Shown: positions 16,645 to 25,935 of the stretch, piece by piece | How positions within the stretch are numbered: the stretch's first letter is position 1 | How the letters are laid out: each line of letters begins with the position of its first letter | The notes under the pieces: generated by a model | What the model saw: only the letters and a program-made list of their open reading frames with translations | The model's database searches: none | Told to the model about the DNA's origin: nothing | Program-made: the position numbers and the translations under genes | NCBI RefSeq assembly: GCF_001905655.1 | Contig: NZ_JMHT01000053.1 | Span: 46,587 to 110,586 of the forward strand | Direction: 5' to 3' | DNA from: Mycobacterium sp. ST-F2 | GTDB taxonomy: Bacteria; Actinomycetota; Actinomycetes; Mycobacteriales; Mycobacteriaceae | Length of the DNA stretch: 64,000 bases

Positions 16645-18137
16645 CGGCGACTCCCGCGCCGGACGTCCGGGGCATCGACCTGCGGCTGGTGCCGGCCGCT
16701 CTGACGTGCTGGACGGTGACAGCGGCCGGGGTGTGGTGGGGCGCCTGGGCTGCGCTGGCGGCGGTCGTGGTGGCGGTGGCGGCCGTCGTGGGGATCGGCT
16801 TGCGGGTGGGTGGTGTGCGCTGGCCCGCGGTGCTCGCCGTGGCGGCGGTGGGGGCGGCGTTCGCGATCGTCGCGACGGTGCGAGTGCATGTGGTCGAGAC
16901 GCATCCGCTCGCGTCCCGGTTCGGCACGACGGTGGCGGTGACCGTCACACCCACCGAGTCGCCCAAGACGATCCAGGGTGGCCGGCTGATGTTCTCGGCG
17001 TCGTTGCAGCGGCTGCAGGACGCCGAATCATCCGGGCGGGTCATGGTTTTCGCGCCGGCTGTGGGCTATTCGGAAGTCAGCGTGGGCCGCCCGATGGCGT
17101 TCCGGGCCAGGGTCACCCCACCGAAGCGGCGCGACCTGTCGGTGGCCGTGCTGGCCGCGGTGGGCACGCCGCGGTTCGGGACCGCCTCGACGGGGCAGCG
17201 CGCGGCGGCGCACGTGCGGGCTGAGTTCGGCGACGCGGCGCGATTGGCGCTGCCGCCCGATCAGGCCGCGATGCTGCCGGGGCTGGTCCTGGGCGATGTG
17301 TCGGCCATCGAGTCGGACACCACTGCCGCATTCCGACGAGCCGGGTTGACGCACCTGACCGCGGTATCGGGGGCCAACGTGACCATCGTGTGCGGCGCGG
17401 TACTGCTCAGCGCGGCATTGGTCGGCCCGCGGATCGCGGTGGGGTTGGCGGCGGTGACGCTGTTCGCGTTCGTCGTCATCGTGCAGCCGTCGCCGAGCGT
17501 ATTGCGCGCCGCCGCAATGGGTTCGGTGATGCTGATGGGCCTGCTGGTGCACCGGCGTCGGCAGGCCATCCCCGCGTTGTCGGCCAGTGTGTTGGTGTTG
17601 ATGGTGATGTCTCCCGCGCTCGCCGTAGATGCCGGCTTCGCGCTGTCGGTGGTGGCGACGGCGGGACTTGTGGTGATCGCGCCGGGGTGGTCGCGCCGAT
17701 TGGTGGGCCGGGGCTGGCCGAAGCTCATCGCTGACGCCTTGTGCGTGGCCGTCGCCGCCCAGCTGGTGACGGCGCCGTTGGTGGCGGCGATATCCGGAAG
17801 CCTGAGCCTGATCGCGGTGGTGGCCAATCTGCTTGTGGCGCCGGTGATCCCGCCCATCACGATTCTCGGGACCGCGGCGGCGGCAATGGCGTGGTGCTGG
17901 CCCGCCGCGGCGCAGCTGCTGATCCGGTTCACCGGGCCGGAGCTGTGGTGGCTCCTGCATGTCGCGCGCTGGAGTGCCGCGGTGCCCGGCGCCGCGGTGA
18001 GCGTCCCGTCGGGGTGGGGTGGCGCGCTGCTGCTCGCAGGGACGACGGTGGGGGTGGTGCTGTTGCTGGTGGCCTGGCGGCGCCGACGAGGCGGTAATCC
18101 GCTGGCCGCCGACGGCGGACCTGCGATACGCCCGTAA
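16641..18137 (+). CDS. comEC: ComEC/Rec2-like DNA channel protein
   Basis: A 498-residue polytopic membrane protein with the Competence domain signature (LVLGDVSAIESDTTAAFRRA, then LTHLTAVSGANVTIV near residues 230-245) and ~10 hydrophobic segments. The C-terminal metallo-beta-lactamase domain found in Bacillus ComEC is absent; the protein ends after the membrane core, as in other mycobacterial members. It starts at GTG overlapping comEA. The function is inferred as single-stranded DNA passage or another membrane role. Confidence 0.88.
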   Translation: MTATPAPDVRGIDLRLVPAALTCWTVTAAGVWWGAWAALAAVVVAVAAVVGIGLRVGGVRWPAVLAVAAVGAAFAIVATVRVHVVETHPLASRFGTTVAVTVTPTESPKTIQGGRLMFSASLQRLQDAESSGRVMVFAPAVGYSEVSVGRPMAFRARVTPPKRRDLSVAVLAAVGTPRFGTASTGQRAAAHVRAEFGDAARLALPPDQAAMLPGLVLGDVSAIESDTTAAFRRAGLTHLTAVSGANVTIVCGAVLLSAALVGPRIAVGLAAVTLFAFVVIVQPSPSVLRAAAMGSVMLMGLLVHRRRQAIPALSASVLVLMVMSPALAVDAGFALSVVATAGLVVIAPGWSRRLVGRGWPKLIADALCVAVAAQLVTAPLVAAISGSLSLIAVVANLLVAPVIPPITILGTAAAAMAWCWPAAAQLLIRFTGPELWWLLHVARWSAAVPGAAVSVPSGWGGALLLAGTTVGVVLLLVAWRRRRGGNPLAADGGPAIRP

Positions 18138-18154
18138 ACCCCGGCGCCGCGGTG

Positions 18155-18160
18155 CAGACT
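18155..18160 (+). promoter_or_regulatory. Predicted -10 element of the glutamine-synthetase-like gene
   Basis: CAGACT lies 7 bases before GTG 18168, matching the spacing of the other leaderless promoters in this window. Confidence 0.4.
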
Positions 18161-18167
18161 TATTGAC

Positions 18168-19526
18168 GTGAATGATGATTCAACCGGGTCCGTGGCGGCG
18201 ACGGTGGCGGCACTCGAAGCACGCGGCGTCGGCACCCTGATCGGCACGGTGGTCAATGCCGCGGGCCTGACGCAGGTCAAGGTGGTTCCGCTGAACCGGG
18301 TGGCAGTGTTCGCCGAGCACGGCCTGGGCACCAGTCCGACGTGGCACGTGTTCGCCATCGACCAGACGGGCATCGTGTTCAGCGAGCAGACCGGGGTGAC
18401 CGGGGATCGGCGGGTACACGTCGACCTGGCGGGTCTACGCATCCTCGATGACGGACTGGCCTGGGCGCCCGGCGCGTTCTTCACGCAGGACGGCAACCCG
18501 GACCTGTACTGCGGTCGCGGTGTGCTGCAACGGGTTACGCAGCGGCTGGCCGCGGCCGGGTTGACGGCGGCCGTCGGGCATGAGGTCGAGTTCGTGCTCG
18601 TCGGGCCCGACGGTGCGCAGCTCCCGGCTGCTCTGTGGGCGCAGTACGGCCTGGCCGGTGTGCTCGAATTCGAAGGATTCGTCAGGGGTGTGATGGACGC
18701 CGCCGACGCCGCGGGTGTGGCCATCGAACAGTTCCATCCCGAATACGGGGCCAACCAATTCGAGTTCTCGCTGGAGCCGCTCGACCCGGTGGCCGCGGCC
18801 GACCAATTGGTGTTCGCACGCATCCTCATCGGCCGGATGGCGCGCCGGTACGGGCTGCGCGTCAGCCTGTCTCCGGTGCCCTTCGCCGGCAGTGTGGGTT
18901 CTGGTGCGCATCAACATTTCTCGCTGACTCACGATGGCGCGCCGGTGTTCTCCGGCGGGTGCGGAGCGCGCGGCATGACCGCTACAGGCGAGTCGGCCGT
19001 CGCAGGGCTACTGTCCGGCCTGCCGGGCGCGCAGGGCGTCCTGTGCGGCTCGATCGTGTCAGGACTGCGCATCCAGCCGGGGAGCTGGTCCGGCGCGAAC
19101 GTCTGTTGGGGTACCGAGAACCGGGAGGCCGCCGTCCGCTTCGTCAGTGCCGCCTCCGGTAATCCGTACGGCGCCAACGTCGAGGTGAAGATCGTCGACC
19201 CGTCGGCCAGTCCGTACCTCGCGTCGGCGACCATCCTCGGGCTGGCCCTCGACGGCATCACCCGGCGACTGCCGCTGCCGCCCGAGGTCACCGTCGACCC
19301 AGGGTCTCTGACCGCAGCGCAACGCGAGCACGCCGGGGTGGTGACGCTGCCGACCAAGCAGGCCGAAGTCCTCGACGCCCTACGAACCAGCGCTGTGGTT
19401 CGCGACATCCTCGGTGACGCGGCCACCGACGCCGTCCTGGGGGTGCGCGGCTACGAGCAGCAGAACTACGGCGATCTGTCCGACGCCGAACTGGCCGAGA
19501 AGTTCCGTTTGGCTTGGAGTGTGTGA
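18168..19526 (+). CDS. Glutamine-synthetase-family ligase
   Basis: A 452-residue protein of the glutamine synthetase catalytic fold. Metal and substrate motifs are GHEVEFVL, FHPEYGANQFEFS, GSGAHQHFSL and the ENREAAVRFV arginine segment. Such paralogs (GlnA3/GlnA4-like) often use substrates other than ammonia and glutamate, for example gamma-glutamylation of polyamines or other amines. The adenylylation Tyr loop of classical GlnA is not evident. It sits between comEC and holA and has its own -10, so it is probably a separate unit. The substrate is not predictable. Confidence 0.8.
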   Translation: MNDDSTGSVAATVAALEARGVGTLIGTVVNAAGLTQVKVVPLNRVAVFAEHGLGTSPTWHVFAIDQTGIVFSEQTGVTGDRRVHVDLAGLRILDDGLAWAPGAFFTQDGNPDLYCGRGVLQRVTQRLAAAGLTAAVGHEVEFVLVGPDGAQLPAALWAQYGLAGVLEFEGFVRGVMDAADAAGVAIEQFHPEYGANQFEFSLEPLDPVAAADQLVFARILIGRMARRYGLRVSLSPVPFAGSVGSGAHQHFSLTHDGAPVFSGGCGARGMTATGESAVAGLLSGLPGAQGVLCGSIVSGLRIQPGSWSGANVCWGTENREAAVRFVSAASGNPYGANVEVKIVDPSASPYLASATILGLALDGITRRLPLPPEVTVDPGSLTAAQREHAGVVTLPTKQAEVLDALRTSAVVRDILGDAATDAVLGVRGYEQQNYGDLSDAELAEKFRLAWSV

Positions 19527-19569
19527 GTGCGTGCGAGTGCCTGTCGGCGCGCCATGAAACGATCAACGG

Positions 19570-20532
19570 GTGAGTGGATCGACCGAGGCGTTGCATCTGG
19601 TGCTGGGCGACGAGGAACTGCTGGTCGAGCGTGCCGTCGCGGACGTTTTGCGGAATGCGCGCAAGCAGGCCGGCAATGACAATGTCCCGGTTGACCGGCT
19701 GCGCGCCGGAGATGTCTCCACCAGTGAGCTCGCCGAACTGCTGAGCCCGTCGCTGTTCGCCGAGGAACGCGTGGTGGTCCTCGAGGCCGCCGCCGAAGCG
19801 GGCAAGGACGCCGTCGCCCTCATCGCCGACGCCGCTGCCGACCTGCCCGGCGGCACCATGCTGGTCGTCGTGCACTCCGGCGGAGGCCGGGCGAAGGCCC
19901 TGGCGGATCAGCTGAAAAAGCTTGGCGCCGAGGTGCATCCGTGCGCGAAGATCGCGAAGGCCGCCGAGCGCGCCGACTTCGTCCGCAAGGAGTTCCGGTC
20001 GTTGAAGGTGAAGGTCGGCGACGACGCCATCAACGCCGTGCTCGACTCCGTCGGTTCGGACATCCGCGAACTGGCCGCGGCCTGCTCACAACTGGTGGCC
20101 GACACCGGCGGGCAGATCGACGTGGCGGCCGTGCGGCGCTACCACTCCGGCAAGGCCGAGGTGAACGGCTTCGACATCGCTGACAAGGCCGTCTCGGGTG
20201 ACGTCAGCGGCGTTGCCGAGGCGCTGCGCTGGGCCATGGCCGGTGGCGTGCCGCACGTCGTCCTGGCCGATGCGCTGGCCGAGGCCGTGCATTCCATCGC
20301 GCGCGTCGGTGGGCAGTCGGGTGACCCGTACCGGCTCGCGGGGGAGTTGGGTATGCCGCCGTGGCGGGTCCAGAAGGCGCAGAAGCAGGCGCGGCGCTGG
20401 ACCCGGGACACCGTGGCCGAGGCGCTGCGCGTGGTGGCGTCGTTGAACGCCGACGTCAAGGGCGCGGCGGCCAATGCCGACTATGCGCTGGAATCGGCCG
20501 TGCGTCGCGTCGCCGAGCTCGCCGACAACTGA
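19570..20532 (+). CDS. holA: DNA polymerase III delta subunit
   Basis: A 320-residue clamp-loader delta subunit. It opens the beta clamp and loads it with gamma/tau and delta-prime. The N-terminal LVLGDEELLVERAV and the central DxSELAELLSPSLFAEERVV resemble actinobacterial HolA, and the C-terminal region (MPPWRVQKAQKQARRW) is the conserved collar-domain segment. Delta lacks a functional Walker A motif, as expected. It starts at GTG 19570 and is convergent with rpsT. The position next to rpsT is conserved across actinobacteria. Confidence 0.9.
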   Translation: MSGSTEALHLVLGDEELLVERAVADVLRNARKQAGNDNVPVDRLRAGDVSTSELAELLSPSLFAEERVVVLEAAAEAGKDAVALIADAAADLPGGTMLVVVHSGGGRAKALADQLKKLGAEVHPCAKIAKAAERADFVRKEFRSLKVKVGDDAINAVLDSVGSDIRELAAACSQLVADTGGQIDVAAVRRYHSGKAEVNGFDIADKAVSGDVSGVAEALRWAMAGGVPHVVLADALAEAVHSIARVGGQSGDPYRLAGELGMPPWRVQKAQKQARRWTRDTVAEALRVVASLNADVKGAAANADYALESAVRRVAELADN

Positions 20533-20632
20533 CACTGCGGCGCCCGATCGAGTGTGCGCCCACGCAGACGACGTCCGAGTGAGGATCGGCGTGGATGCAC
20601 GCTCAACTGAGCATCTCCCAGACACAACAAAA

Positions 20633-20657
20633 CCGCGGCCCGGTCAACGGGCCGCGG
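20633..20657 (-). terminator. Rho-independent terminator of rpsT
   Basis: The arms CCGCGGCCCG and CGGGCCGCGG flank a 5-base loop. On the minus strand they are followed by TTTTGTTGTG, a U-rich tail. It lies 25 bases after the rpsT stop. Confidence 0.85.
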
Positions 20658-20681
20658 TGTCGCGAAATCTACAGGCTCAGA

Positions 20682-20942
20682 TCAGAGCTTGTTGAAGGCC
20701 AGGGTCAGCGCCGACTTCTTGTTGGCGGCCTGGTTCTTGTGGATGACACCCTTGGTGGCGGCCTTGTCCAGCTTGCGGTTGGTGGCGACCAGCAGCTCGC
20801 CGGCCTTGTCCTTCTCGCCCGCCTCGACGGCCTCGCGGAAGCCGCGGATGGCCGTACGCAGCGCCGACTTCACCGACTGGTTGCGCAGACGTGCACGCTC
20901 GTTGGTGCGGATGCGCTTTTCCTGCGACTTGATGTTGGCCAC
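20682..20942 (-). CDS. rpsT: 30S ribosomal protein S20
   Basis: An 86-residue, Lys/Arg-rich helical primary-binding protein of the 30S subunit. The N-terminus MANIKSQEKRIRTNERARLR and the C-terminal KGVIHKNQAANKKSALT are typical. The start is GTG 20942 with GAAGGAAC upstream. A strong terminator follows at 20633-20657. Confidence 0.97.
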   Translation of the reverse strand: MANIKSQEKRIRTNERARLRNQSVKSALRTAIRGFREAVEAGEKDKAGELLVATNRKLDKAATKGVIHKNQAANKKSALTLAFNKL

Positions 20943-21160
20943 GCGTGTCGTTCCTTCTAAATCTCAAATTGGGCACGTTCGGGAGGAACATGCTCGGTCT
21001 TAAGTCTGCGCTCTTCGCCCGTCAACGGGCAGCGACTGTTCAGGTTACCAGCGTCCATGCGAAATCCCCAAAGCGCGGCGTGCGCGCACTGGCTGGCGGT
21101 GGGCCCTCAGCTTATCGGTGAATGGCAGTTGTCCTGCCGAAACTGCCAGGTTGATGCAGC

Positions 21161-22837
21161 ATGTCTGCCATGAGCCCACGGACATCGCGCAGTGGGGCCG
21201 TTCGATCACGGCCCACCACCCCAGGAAATCGCTACGACGGGGTGTTCGACGGCTATGGCGACGTCGACAGCTACGCCGAGGCGTACGACGAGATGTTCGA
21301 CGCTCAGGGCACGGTCCGCGGGCTGTACAAGGGTGTCTTCGCCGAGCTGGCGCCGTCCGATGCATCGGAACTGGCAGCTCGGTCCGACGCCCTGGGCCGC
21401 GCCTTCATCGACCAGGGCATCACGTTCTCGCTGTCCGGTCAGGAGCGGCCGTTCCCGCTGGACCTGGTGCCCAGGGTCATCTCGGCTGCCGAGTGGTCGA
21501 AGCTCGAAAAGGGCATCAAGCAGCGGGTGAAGGCGCTGGAGATGTACCTCGACGACGTGTACGGCGACCAGGAGATCCTGCGTGACGGAGTGATCCCGCG
21601 CCGGTTGGTGACCTCGTGTGAGCACTTCCACCGCGAGGCTGCCGGCATCGTCCCGCCCAACGGCGTCCGCATCCACGTGGCGGGCATCGACCTGGTCCGC
21701 GACGACAAGGGCGACTTCCGGGTGCTCGAGGACAACCTGCGCTCGCCGTCAGGGGTGTCGTACGTGATGGAGAACCGGCGCACCATGGCCCGCGTCTTTC
21801 CCAACCTGTTCGCGACCCACCGCGTCCGGGCGGTCGGCGACTATTCGTCGCATCTGCTGCGGGCGCTGCGCAACGCGGCGGCCTCCAACGAGGCCGACCC
21901 GACGGTGGTGGTCCTCACCCCGGGCGTCTACAACTCCGCCTACTTCGAGCACTCGCTGCTGGCCCGGCAGATGGGCGTCGAGCTCGTCGAGGGTCGTGAC
22001 CTGTTCTGTCGCGACAACACGGTCTACATGCGGACCACCGAAGGCGAGCGCCAGGTGGACGTCATCTACCGGCGCATCGACGACGAATTCCTGGATCCGA
22101 TGCAGTTCAAGCCGGACTCAGTACTCGGCGTCGCCGGCGTGCTCAACGCCGCACGTGCCGGCAACGTCGTCATCTCCAGCGCGGTGGGCAACGGCGTCGG
22201 TGACGACAAGCTGGTCTACACGTACGTGCCGACGATCATCGAGTACTACCTGGGCGAGAAACCGCTGCTGGCGAATGTGGACACCTACCGGTGCTGGCTC
22301 GAAGACGAGTGCGAGGAAGTGCTCGACCGGGTCCGTGAGCTGGTGATCAAGCCGGTCGAGGGGTCAGGTGGCTACGGCATCGTCTTCGGTCCGGACGCGT
22401 CCGAGAAAGAGATCGCCGCGATCTCGAAGAAGGTCCGGGCCGACCCGCGCGGCTGGATCGCCCAGCCGGTGGTGCAGCTGTCGACGGTGCCGACGCGCAT
22501 CGGCGACAAACTGGCCCCGCGGCACGTCGACCTGCGGCCGTTCGCGGTCAACGACGGCAACGATGTGTGGGTGCTGCCGGGCGGTCTGACCCGCGTGGCG
22601 TTGCCGGAGGGCTCGCTGGTGGTCAACTCGAGCCAGGGCGGCGGATCGAAGGACACCTGGGTGCTCGCGTCGAGGGCCTCGACCGCCGATCGTGAGCTGG
22701 CGGCAGCCGAAGTCGTCCGCTCGCTGCCGTCCGCCAGTCAGATTGCCGATGACGGGCCCGCGCAGCAATCCACGCAATCTGCTCAACAGCAACAGCAACA
22801 GCAACAGCAACAACAGCAACAGGCGGTGATGTACTGA
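21161..22837 (+). CDS. Circularly permuted ATP-grasp protein with a poly-Gln tail
   Basis: A 558-residue protein of the circularly permuted ATP-grasp type 2 family (Rv2411c-like). Family landmarks are FPLDLVPR, LRSPSGVSYVMENR, and the nucleotide segment VIKPVEGSGGYGI. Such proteins occur with alpha-E and transglutaminase partners, as here. They are thought to form peptide or amide bonds, but the product is unknown. The C-terminus carries 13 consecutive Gln codons before AVMY. The stop overlaps the next start (TGATG). ATG 21161 is used; another ATG lies three codons on. Confidence 0.85.
   Translation: MSAMSPRTSRSGAVRSRPTTPGNRYDGVFDGYGDVDSYAEAYDEMFDAQGTVRGLYKGVFAELAPSDASELAARSDALGRAFIDQGITFSLSGQERPFPLDLVPRVISAAEWSKLEKGIKQRVKALEMYLDDVYGDQEILRDGVIPRRLVTSCEHFHREAAGIVPPNGVRIHVAGIDLVRDDKGDFRVLEDNLRSPSGVSYVMENRRTMARVFPNLFATHRVRAVGDYSSHLLRALRNAAASNEADPTVVVLTPGVYNSAYFEHSLLARQMGVELVEGRDLFCRDNTVYMRTTEGERQVDVIYRRIDDEFLDPMQFKPDSVLGVAGVLNAARAGNVVISSAVGNGVGDDKLVYTYVPTIIEYYLGEKPLLANVDTYRCWLEDECEEVLDRVRELVIKPVEGSGGYGIVFGPDASEKEIAAISKKVRADPRGWIAQPVVQLSTVPTRIGDKLAPRHVDLRPFAVNDGNDVWVLPGGLTRVALPEGSLVVNSSQGGGSKDTWVLASRASTADRELAAAEVVRSLPSASQIADDGPAQQSTQSAQQQQQQQQQQQQQAVMY
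22784..22822 (+). repeat. CAA/CAG microsatellite encoding 13 Gln
   Basis: Mostly alternating CAA CAG codons form a short tandem repeat at the 3' end of the ATP-grasp gene. Slippage in units of 3 or 6 bases would keep the frame and change tail length. Confidence 0.9.
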
Positions 22838-23808
22838 TGTTGGCGCGCAACGCGGAATCGTTGTACTGGATCGGCCGTTACGTCGAACGGGCCGACGACA
22901 CCGCCCGCATCCTCGATGTCACCGTGCACCAGTTGTTGGAGGATTCGAGCGTCGACCCCGACCTGGCGTCACGAACTTTGTTGCGGGTCTTGGGGATCGC
23001 CCCACCGGTAGCGCCTTTGGACATGTGGTCGTTGACCGATCTGGTCGCGTTCGGGCGCGGCGATGGCCAGAACTCGATCGTTGAGTCGATCTCGGCGGCC
23101 CGCGAAAATGCCCGCGGCGCACGGGAAGTCACCTCCAGTGAGATGTGGGAGTGCCTCAACACCACGTACAACGCCCTGGCCGAGCGGGAGCGGGCGGCCA
23201 AAAGGCTTGGGCCGCACGAGTTCTTGAGCTACGTGGAAGGCCGGGCGGCGATGTTCGCGGGCCTGGCCGACTCGACACTGTCGCGCGACGACGGCTACCG
23301 CTTCATGGTGCTGGGCCGGGCCATCGAGCGCGTCGACATGACGGTGCGTCTGCTGCTGGCCCGCGTCGGTGACAGTGCGTCGTCGCCGGCGTGGGTGACG
23401 GTGCTGCGGTCGGCCGGTGCGCATGACACCTACCTGCGCACCTACCGGGGTGTGCTCGACGCCAGCCGCGTCGTCGAATTCATGTTGCTGGACAGGCTGT
23501 TTCCGCGGTCGGTGTTCTTTTCACTGCGGCAGGCCGAACAGCATCTGGATGAACTCCACAACCGGTCACATGACCGCGTAGGGGCCACCGGCGAGGCGCA
23601 GCGGCTCCTGGGCCGGGCGCGCAGTGAGCTCGAGTTCCTGCAGCCGGGTCTGCTGCTGGATTCCCTGGAGGACCGTCTGGCGGGTCTGCAGCGCAGCTGC
23701 CGGGACATCGGAGAAGCATTGGCGCTGGAGTACTTTCACTCAGCGCCGTGGGTTGCATGGACCGACGCCGGGCACCCGGTGTCGGTCATCGAAGAAGGTG
23801 AGATCTGA
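22837..23808 (+). CDS. Alpha-E domain protein
   Basis: A 323-residue, largely helical alpha-E (DUF403) protein, the Rv2410c type. It begins MLARNAESLYWIGRYVERAD, the family hallmark, with a second conserved stretch at GRAIERVDMTVRLLLAR near residues 165-182. It always occurs with the circularly permuted ATP-grasp gene and a transglutaminase-like gene. The start overlaps the upstream stop by one base, so the trio is an operon. The biochemical role is not established. Confidence 0.9.
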   Translation: MLARNAESLYWIGRYVERADDTARILDVTVHQLLEDSSVDPDLASRTLLRVLGIAPPVAPLDMWSLTDLVAFGRGDGQNSIVESISAARENARGAREVTSSEMWECLNTTYNALAERERAAKRLGPHEFLSYVEGRAAMFAGLADSTLSRDDGYRFMVLGRAIERVDMTVRLLLARVGDSASSPAWVTVLRSAGAHDTYLRTYRGVLDASRVVEFMLLDRLFPRSVFFSLRQAEQHLDELHNRSHDRVGATGEAQRLLGRARSELEFLQPGLLLDSLEDRLAGLQRSCRDIGEALALEYFHSAPWVAWTDAGHPVSVIEEGEI

Positions 23809-23809
23809 T

Positions 23810-24649
23810 ATGTGGCGGCTCAGGGTTGTCCATGCCACCGGCTATGCCTACAAGTCGGCGGTGACGGCATCGTTCAACGAGGCCAGGCTGACGCCGCGCT
23901 CGGACTCGCGGCAGAACGTCGTCCTCAACCGCGTCGAGACCACACCGGCCACCCGGTCGTACCGGTACATCGACTACTGGGGCACCGCGGTGACGGCCTT
24001 CGATCTGCACGCACCGCACACCGAACTGGAGGTGACGTCGTCCTCGGTCGTCGAGACCGACAAGGGCGAAATGCCTGCGGAACTGGTCACTTGGGACGAT
24101 CTGGCGGGCGCCGGTGTGCGGGACCGGTTCGACGAACTGCTCGTCCCCACGCGGTACACGCCGGTGAGCAAGCGGCTGCAGCGTGTCGGCCAGCGGATCA
24201 TCAAGTACTACGACCCGCAGGAGGCGGTGATCGCCGCGGCGAACTGGGTGAACACCGAACTGGACTATGTACCGGGCACCACCGGCGTCCACTCGTCGGG
24301 GCTCGATGCGCTGCGCGAAGGCAAGGGCGTCTGTCAGGACTTCGCGCACTTGACACTGATCTTGTTGCGCAGCATGGGAATTCCGGCCAGGTACGTGTCC
24401 GGCTATCTGCACCCGCAGCGCCGGGCGGAGGTCGGCGACACCATCGAAGGGCAGAGCCACGCCTGGGTGCAGGCCTGGACCGGCGGCTGGTGGGACTACG
24501 ACCCGACCAACGACGTCGAGATCAACGAGCAGTACGTCACCGTTGCGGTGGGACGGGACTACTCGGACGTGACGCCGCTGAAGGGCATCTACTCGGGCGA
24601 GGGATCCACCGATCTGGACGTCGTCGTGGAAATCACCCGGCTCGCTTGA
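23810..24649 (+). CDS. Transglutaminase-like cysteine protease-fold protein
   Basis: A 279-residue protein with an N-terminal bacterial transglutaminase-associated beta domain (WRLRVVHATGYAYKSAVTAS) and a transglutaminase core. The catalytic Cys is in GKGVCQDFAHL, the His in GQSHAWVQAW and the Asp in WWDYDPTND. These act as proteases or amide-bond enzymes. It is the third gene of the Rv2411c-Rv2410c-Rv2409c-type operon; its ATG lies one base after the alpha-E stop. No signal peptide is seen. Confidence 0.9.
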   Translation: MWRLRVVHATGYAYKSAVTASFNEARLTPRSDSRQNVVLNRVETTPATRSYRYIDYWGTAVTAFDLHAPHTELEVTSSSVVETDKGEMPAELVTWDDLAGAGVRDRFDELLVPTRYTPVSKRLQRVGQRIIKYYDPQEAVIAAANWVNTELDYVPGTTGVHSSGLDALREGKGVCQDFAHLTLILLRSMGIPARYVSGYLHPQRRAEVGDTIEGQSHAWVQAWTGGWWDYDPTNDVEINEQYVTVAVGRDYSDVTPLKGIYSGEGSTDLDVVVEITRLA

Positions 24650-24716
24650 CCTCCCAGTCCTATCGCCCGCCGCCGACTACCATGGATGTGAGTTGGATCA
24701 CGATCGGAGGCGGGCG

Positions 24717-25148
24717 ATGCGGATCGCGGACGTACTGAGTAGCAAGGGTGCCGCCGTAGCGACCATTTCTCCGGAAACCACGGTGTCCCAGTTGCTGGCC
24801 AGCCTGGCGGCGTTGAACATCGGTGCCATGGTGGTGGTCGGGCCGGACGGCTTGCTCGGCATCGTGTCCGAGCGTGACGTGGTGCGCAAACTGCACGAGC
24901 GCGGCGGAGGCCTGCTGGGCCAGCCGGTTTCGGAGATCATGACGACGGTCCTGGCGACGTGCACGCCGCGCGACACCGTCGACCACCTGGTGGTGCTGAT
25001 GACGCAGAACCGGGTCCGGCACGTGCCCGTCCTCGATGACGGCCGGCTGGCCGGCATCGTCAGCATCGGCGACGTCGTCAAGACCCGGATGCAGGAGCTC
25101 GAAACCGAGCAGCAGCACCTGCAGGACTACATCACCCAGAGCCGCTGA
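24717..25148 (+). CDS. Two-CBS-domain protein
   Basis: A 143-residue protein of paired CBS motifs (Rv2406c-like), a Bateman module that binds adenine nucleotides or related ligands. CBS1 covers about residues 8-60 (ALNIGAMVVVGPDGLLGIVSERDVV) and CBS2 about 75-130 (VRHVPVLDDGRLAGIVSIGDVV). A Glu/Gln-rich helical tail follows. There is no catalytic domain, so it is likely a sensor for another protein. ATG 24717 has GGAGG 7 bases upstream. The ligand and partner are unknown. Confidence 0.88.
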   Translation: MRIADVLSSKGAAVATISPETTVSQLLASLAALNIGAMVVVGPDGLLGIVSERDVVRKLHERGGGLLGQPVSEIMTTVLATCTPRDTVDHLVVLMTQNRVRHVPVLDDGRLAGIVSIGDVVKTRMQELETEQQHLQDYITQSR

Positions 25149-25168
25149 CCTTCCCGCGAGCTGGGGCA

Positions 25169-25248
25169 CTTCCCGCGAGCGGCCGTGTCTGCACGGCGAC
25201 ACGCCGCTGTTGGTGTGCAGTTTGGGGCCGTTCACCGGCCGCGAGCGG
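25169..25248 (+). repeat. ~80-base inverted repeat, left copy
   Basis: This segment (containing CGCGAGCGGCCGTGTCTG and CGCTGTTGG) matches, with scattered changes, the reverse complement of 25936-26013. The two copies bracket the GNAT gene. Confidence 0.75.
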
Positions 25249-25260
25249 GCAGAGCGTGTC

Positions 25261-25869
25261 TTAACGCGCCGACCGCCACATGGGGATCAGGCTCGGCCCG
25301 CCGTTCGGCAGCACCATCTCACCGGTGACCTCGAACCCGAACCGCTCGTAATACGGCACGTTCACCGGATTGCTCGACTCCAGATAGGCCGGCGCGTGCT
25401 CGGCGTCGCACCGGTCCAGCCGGGACCGCATCAGGGCCTGCCCGTACCCACCGCCGCGCACCGTCGGATCGCTGCCGATCACCGCGAGGTACCAGTGCGG
25501 CTCCTCCGGGTGATGCTCCTTCATCAACTCCGCGGCGGCCTGCCCGCGCAGTGCGGCGGTTCCCAACGTCATCAGCATCGCCGGCAGCGACCGGAGCTCG
25601 GCGGTCCGTGTCTGCTGCCACTTGCCCGGCGGATCCCACAGCGCCGCCGCGCCGATGCCGTCTGCCGACGCAGCGATCTCCACGCCACCGTGGTCCATGT
25701 GGTGGTACCGGGTCAGCGTCATGAACAGGCGGGGGAGTCGCCTCCGTCGTACTCGTGCGTCCGGGATCATCCAGCACATCACCGGATCGTCGGCGAAAGC
25801 CCGTGCGAGAGTCTGCGCGAGAGCACCGAGGTCAGAACGAGTGGCTGGTCGAGTCGGGATGTCACGCAT
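25261..25869 (-). CDS. GNAT-family N-acetyltransferase
   Basis: A 202-residue acetyl-CoA-dependent acyltransferase. The acetyl-CoA pyrophosphate loop is VRGGGYGQALM near residues 139-149 (R/Q-x-x-G-x-G/A type). Upstream is the beta-4 strand WYLAVIGSDPTV, and NVPYYERFGFEVTG is the usual C-terminal GNAT segment. The substrate is unknown. ATG 25869 is chosen to begin at the conserved RPATRSDL start of the domain. An inverted repeat pair flanks it, so it may be an inserted gene. Confidence 0.88.
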   Translation of the reverse strand: MRDIPTRPATRSDLGALAQTLARAFADDPVMCWMIPDARVRRRRLPRLFMTLTRYHHMDHGGVEIAASADGIGAAALWDPPGKWQQTRTAELRSLPAMLMTLGTAALRGQAAAELMKEHHPEEPHWYLAVIGSDPTVRGGGYGQALMRSRLDRCDAEHAPAYLESSNPVNVPYYERFGFEVTGEMVLPNGGPSLIPMWRSAR

Positions 25870-25935
25870 GACGCCTGCTTCCCGTGAGGAGGCCCGGTTG
25901 TACACCGGGCATCTGGATTTGTGCACTCCGCGCAC

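Noticed and set aside
24663..24717. TCGCCCGCC and GGCGGGCGA could form a hairpin over the CBS gene start
   Set aside because: A likely -10 (TACCAT, 24678-24683) puts transcription start downstream of the left arm, so the arm may not be in the RNA.
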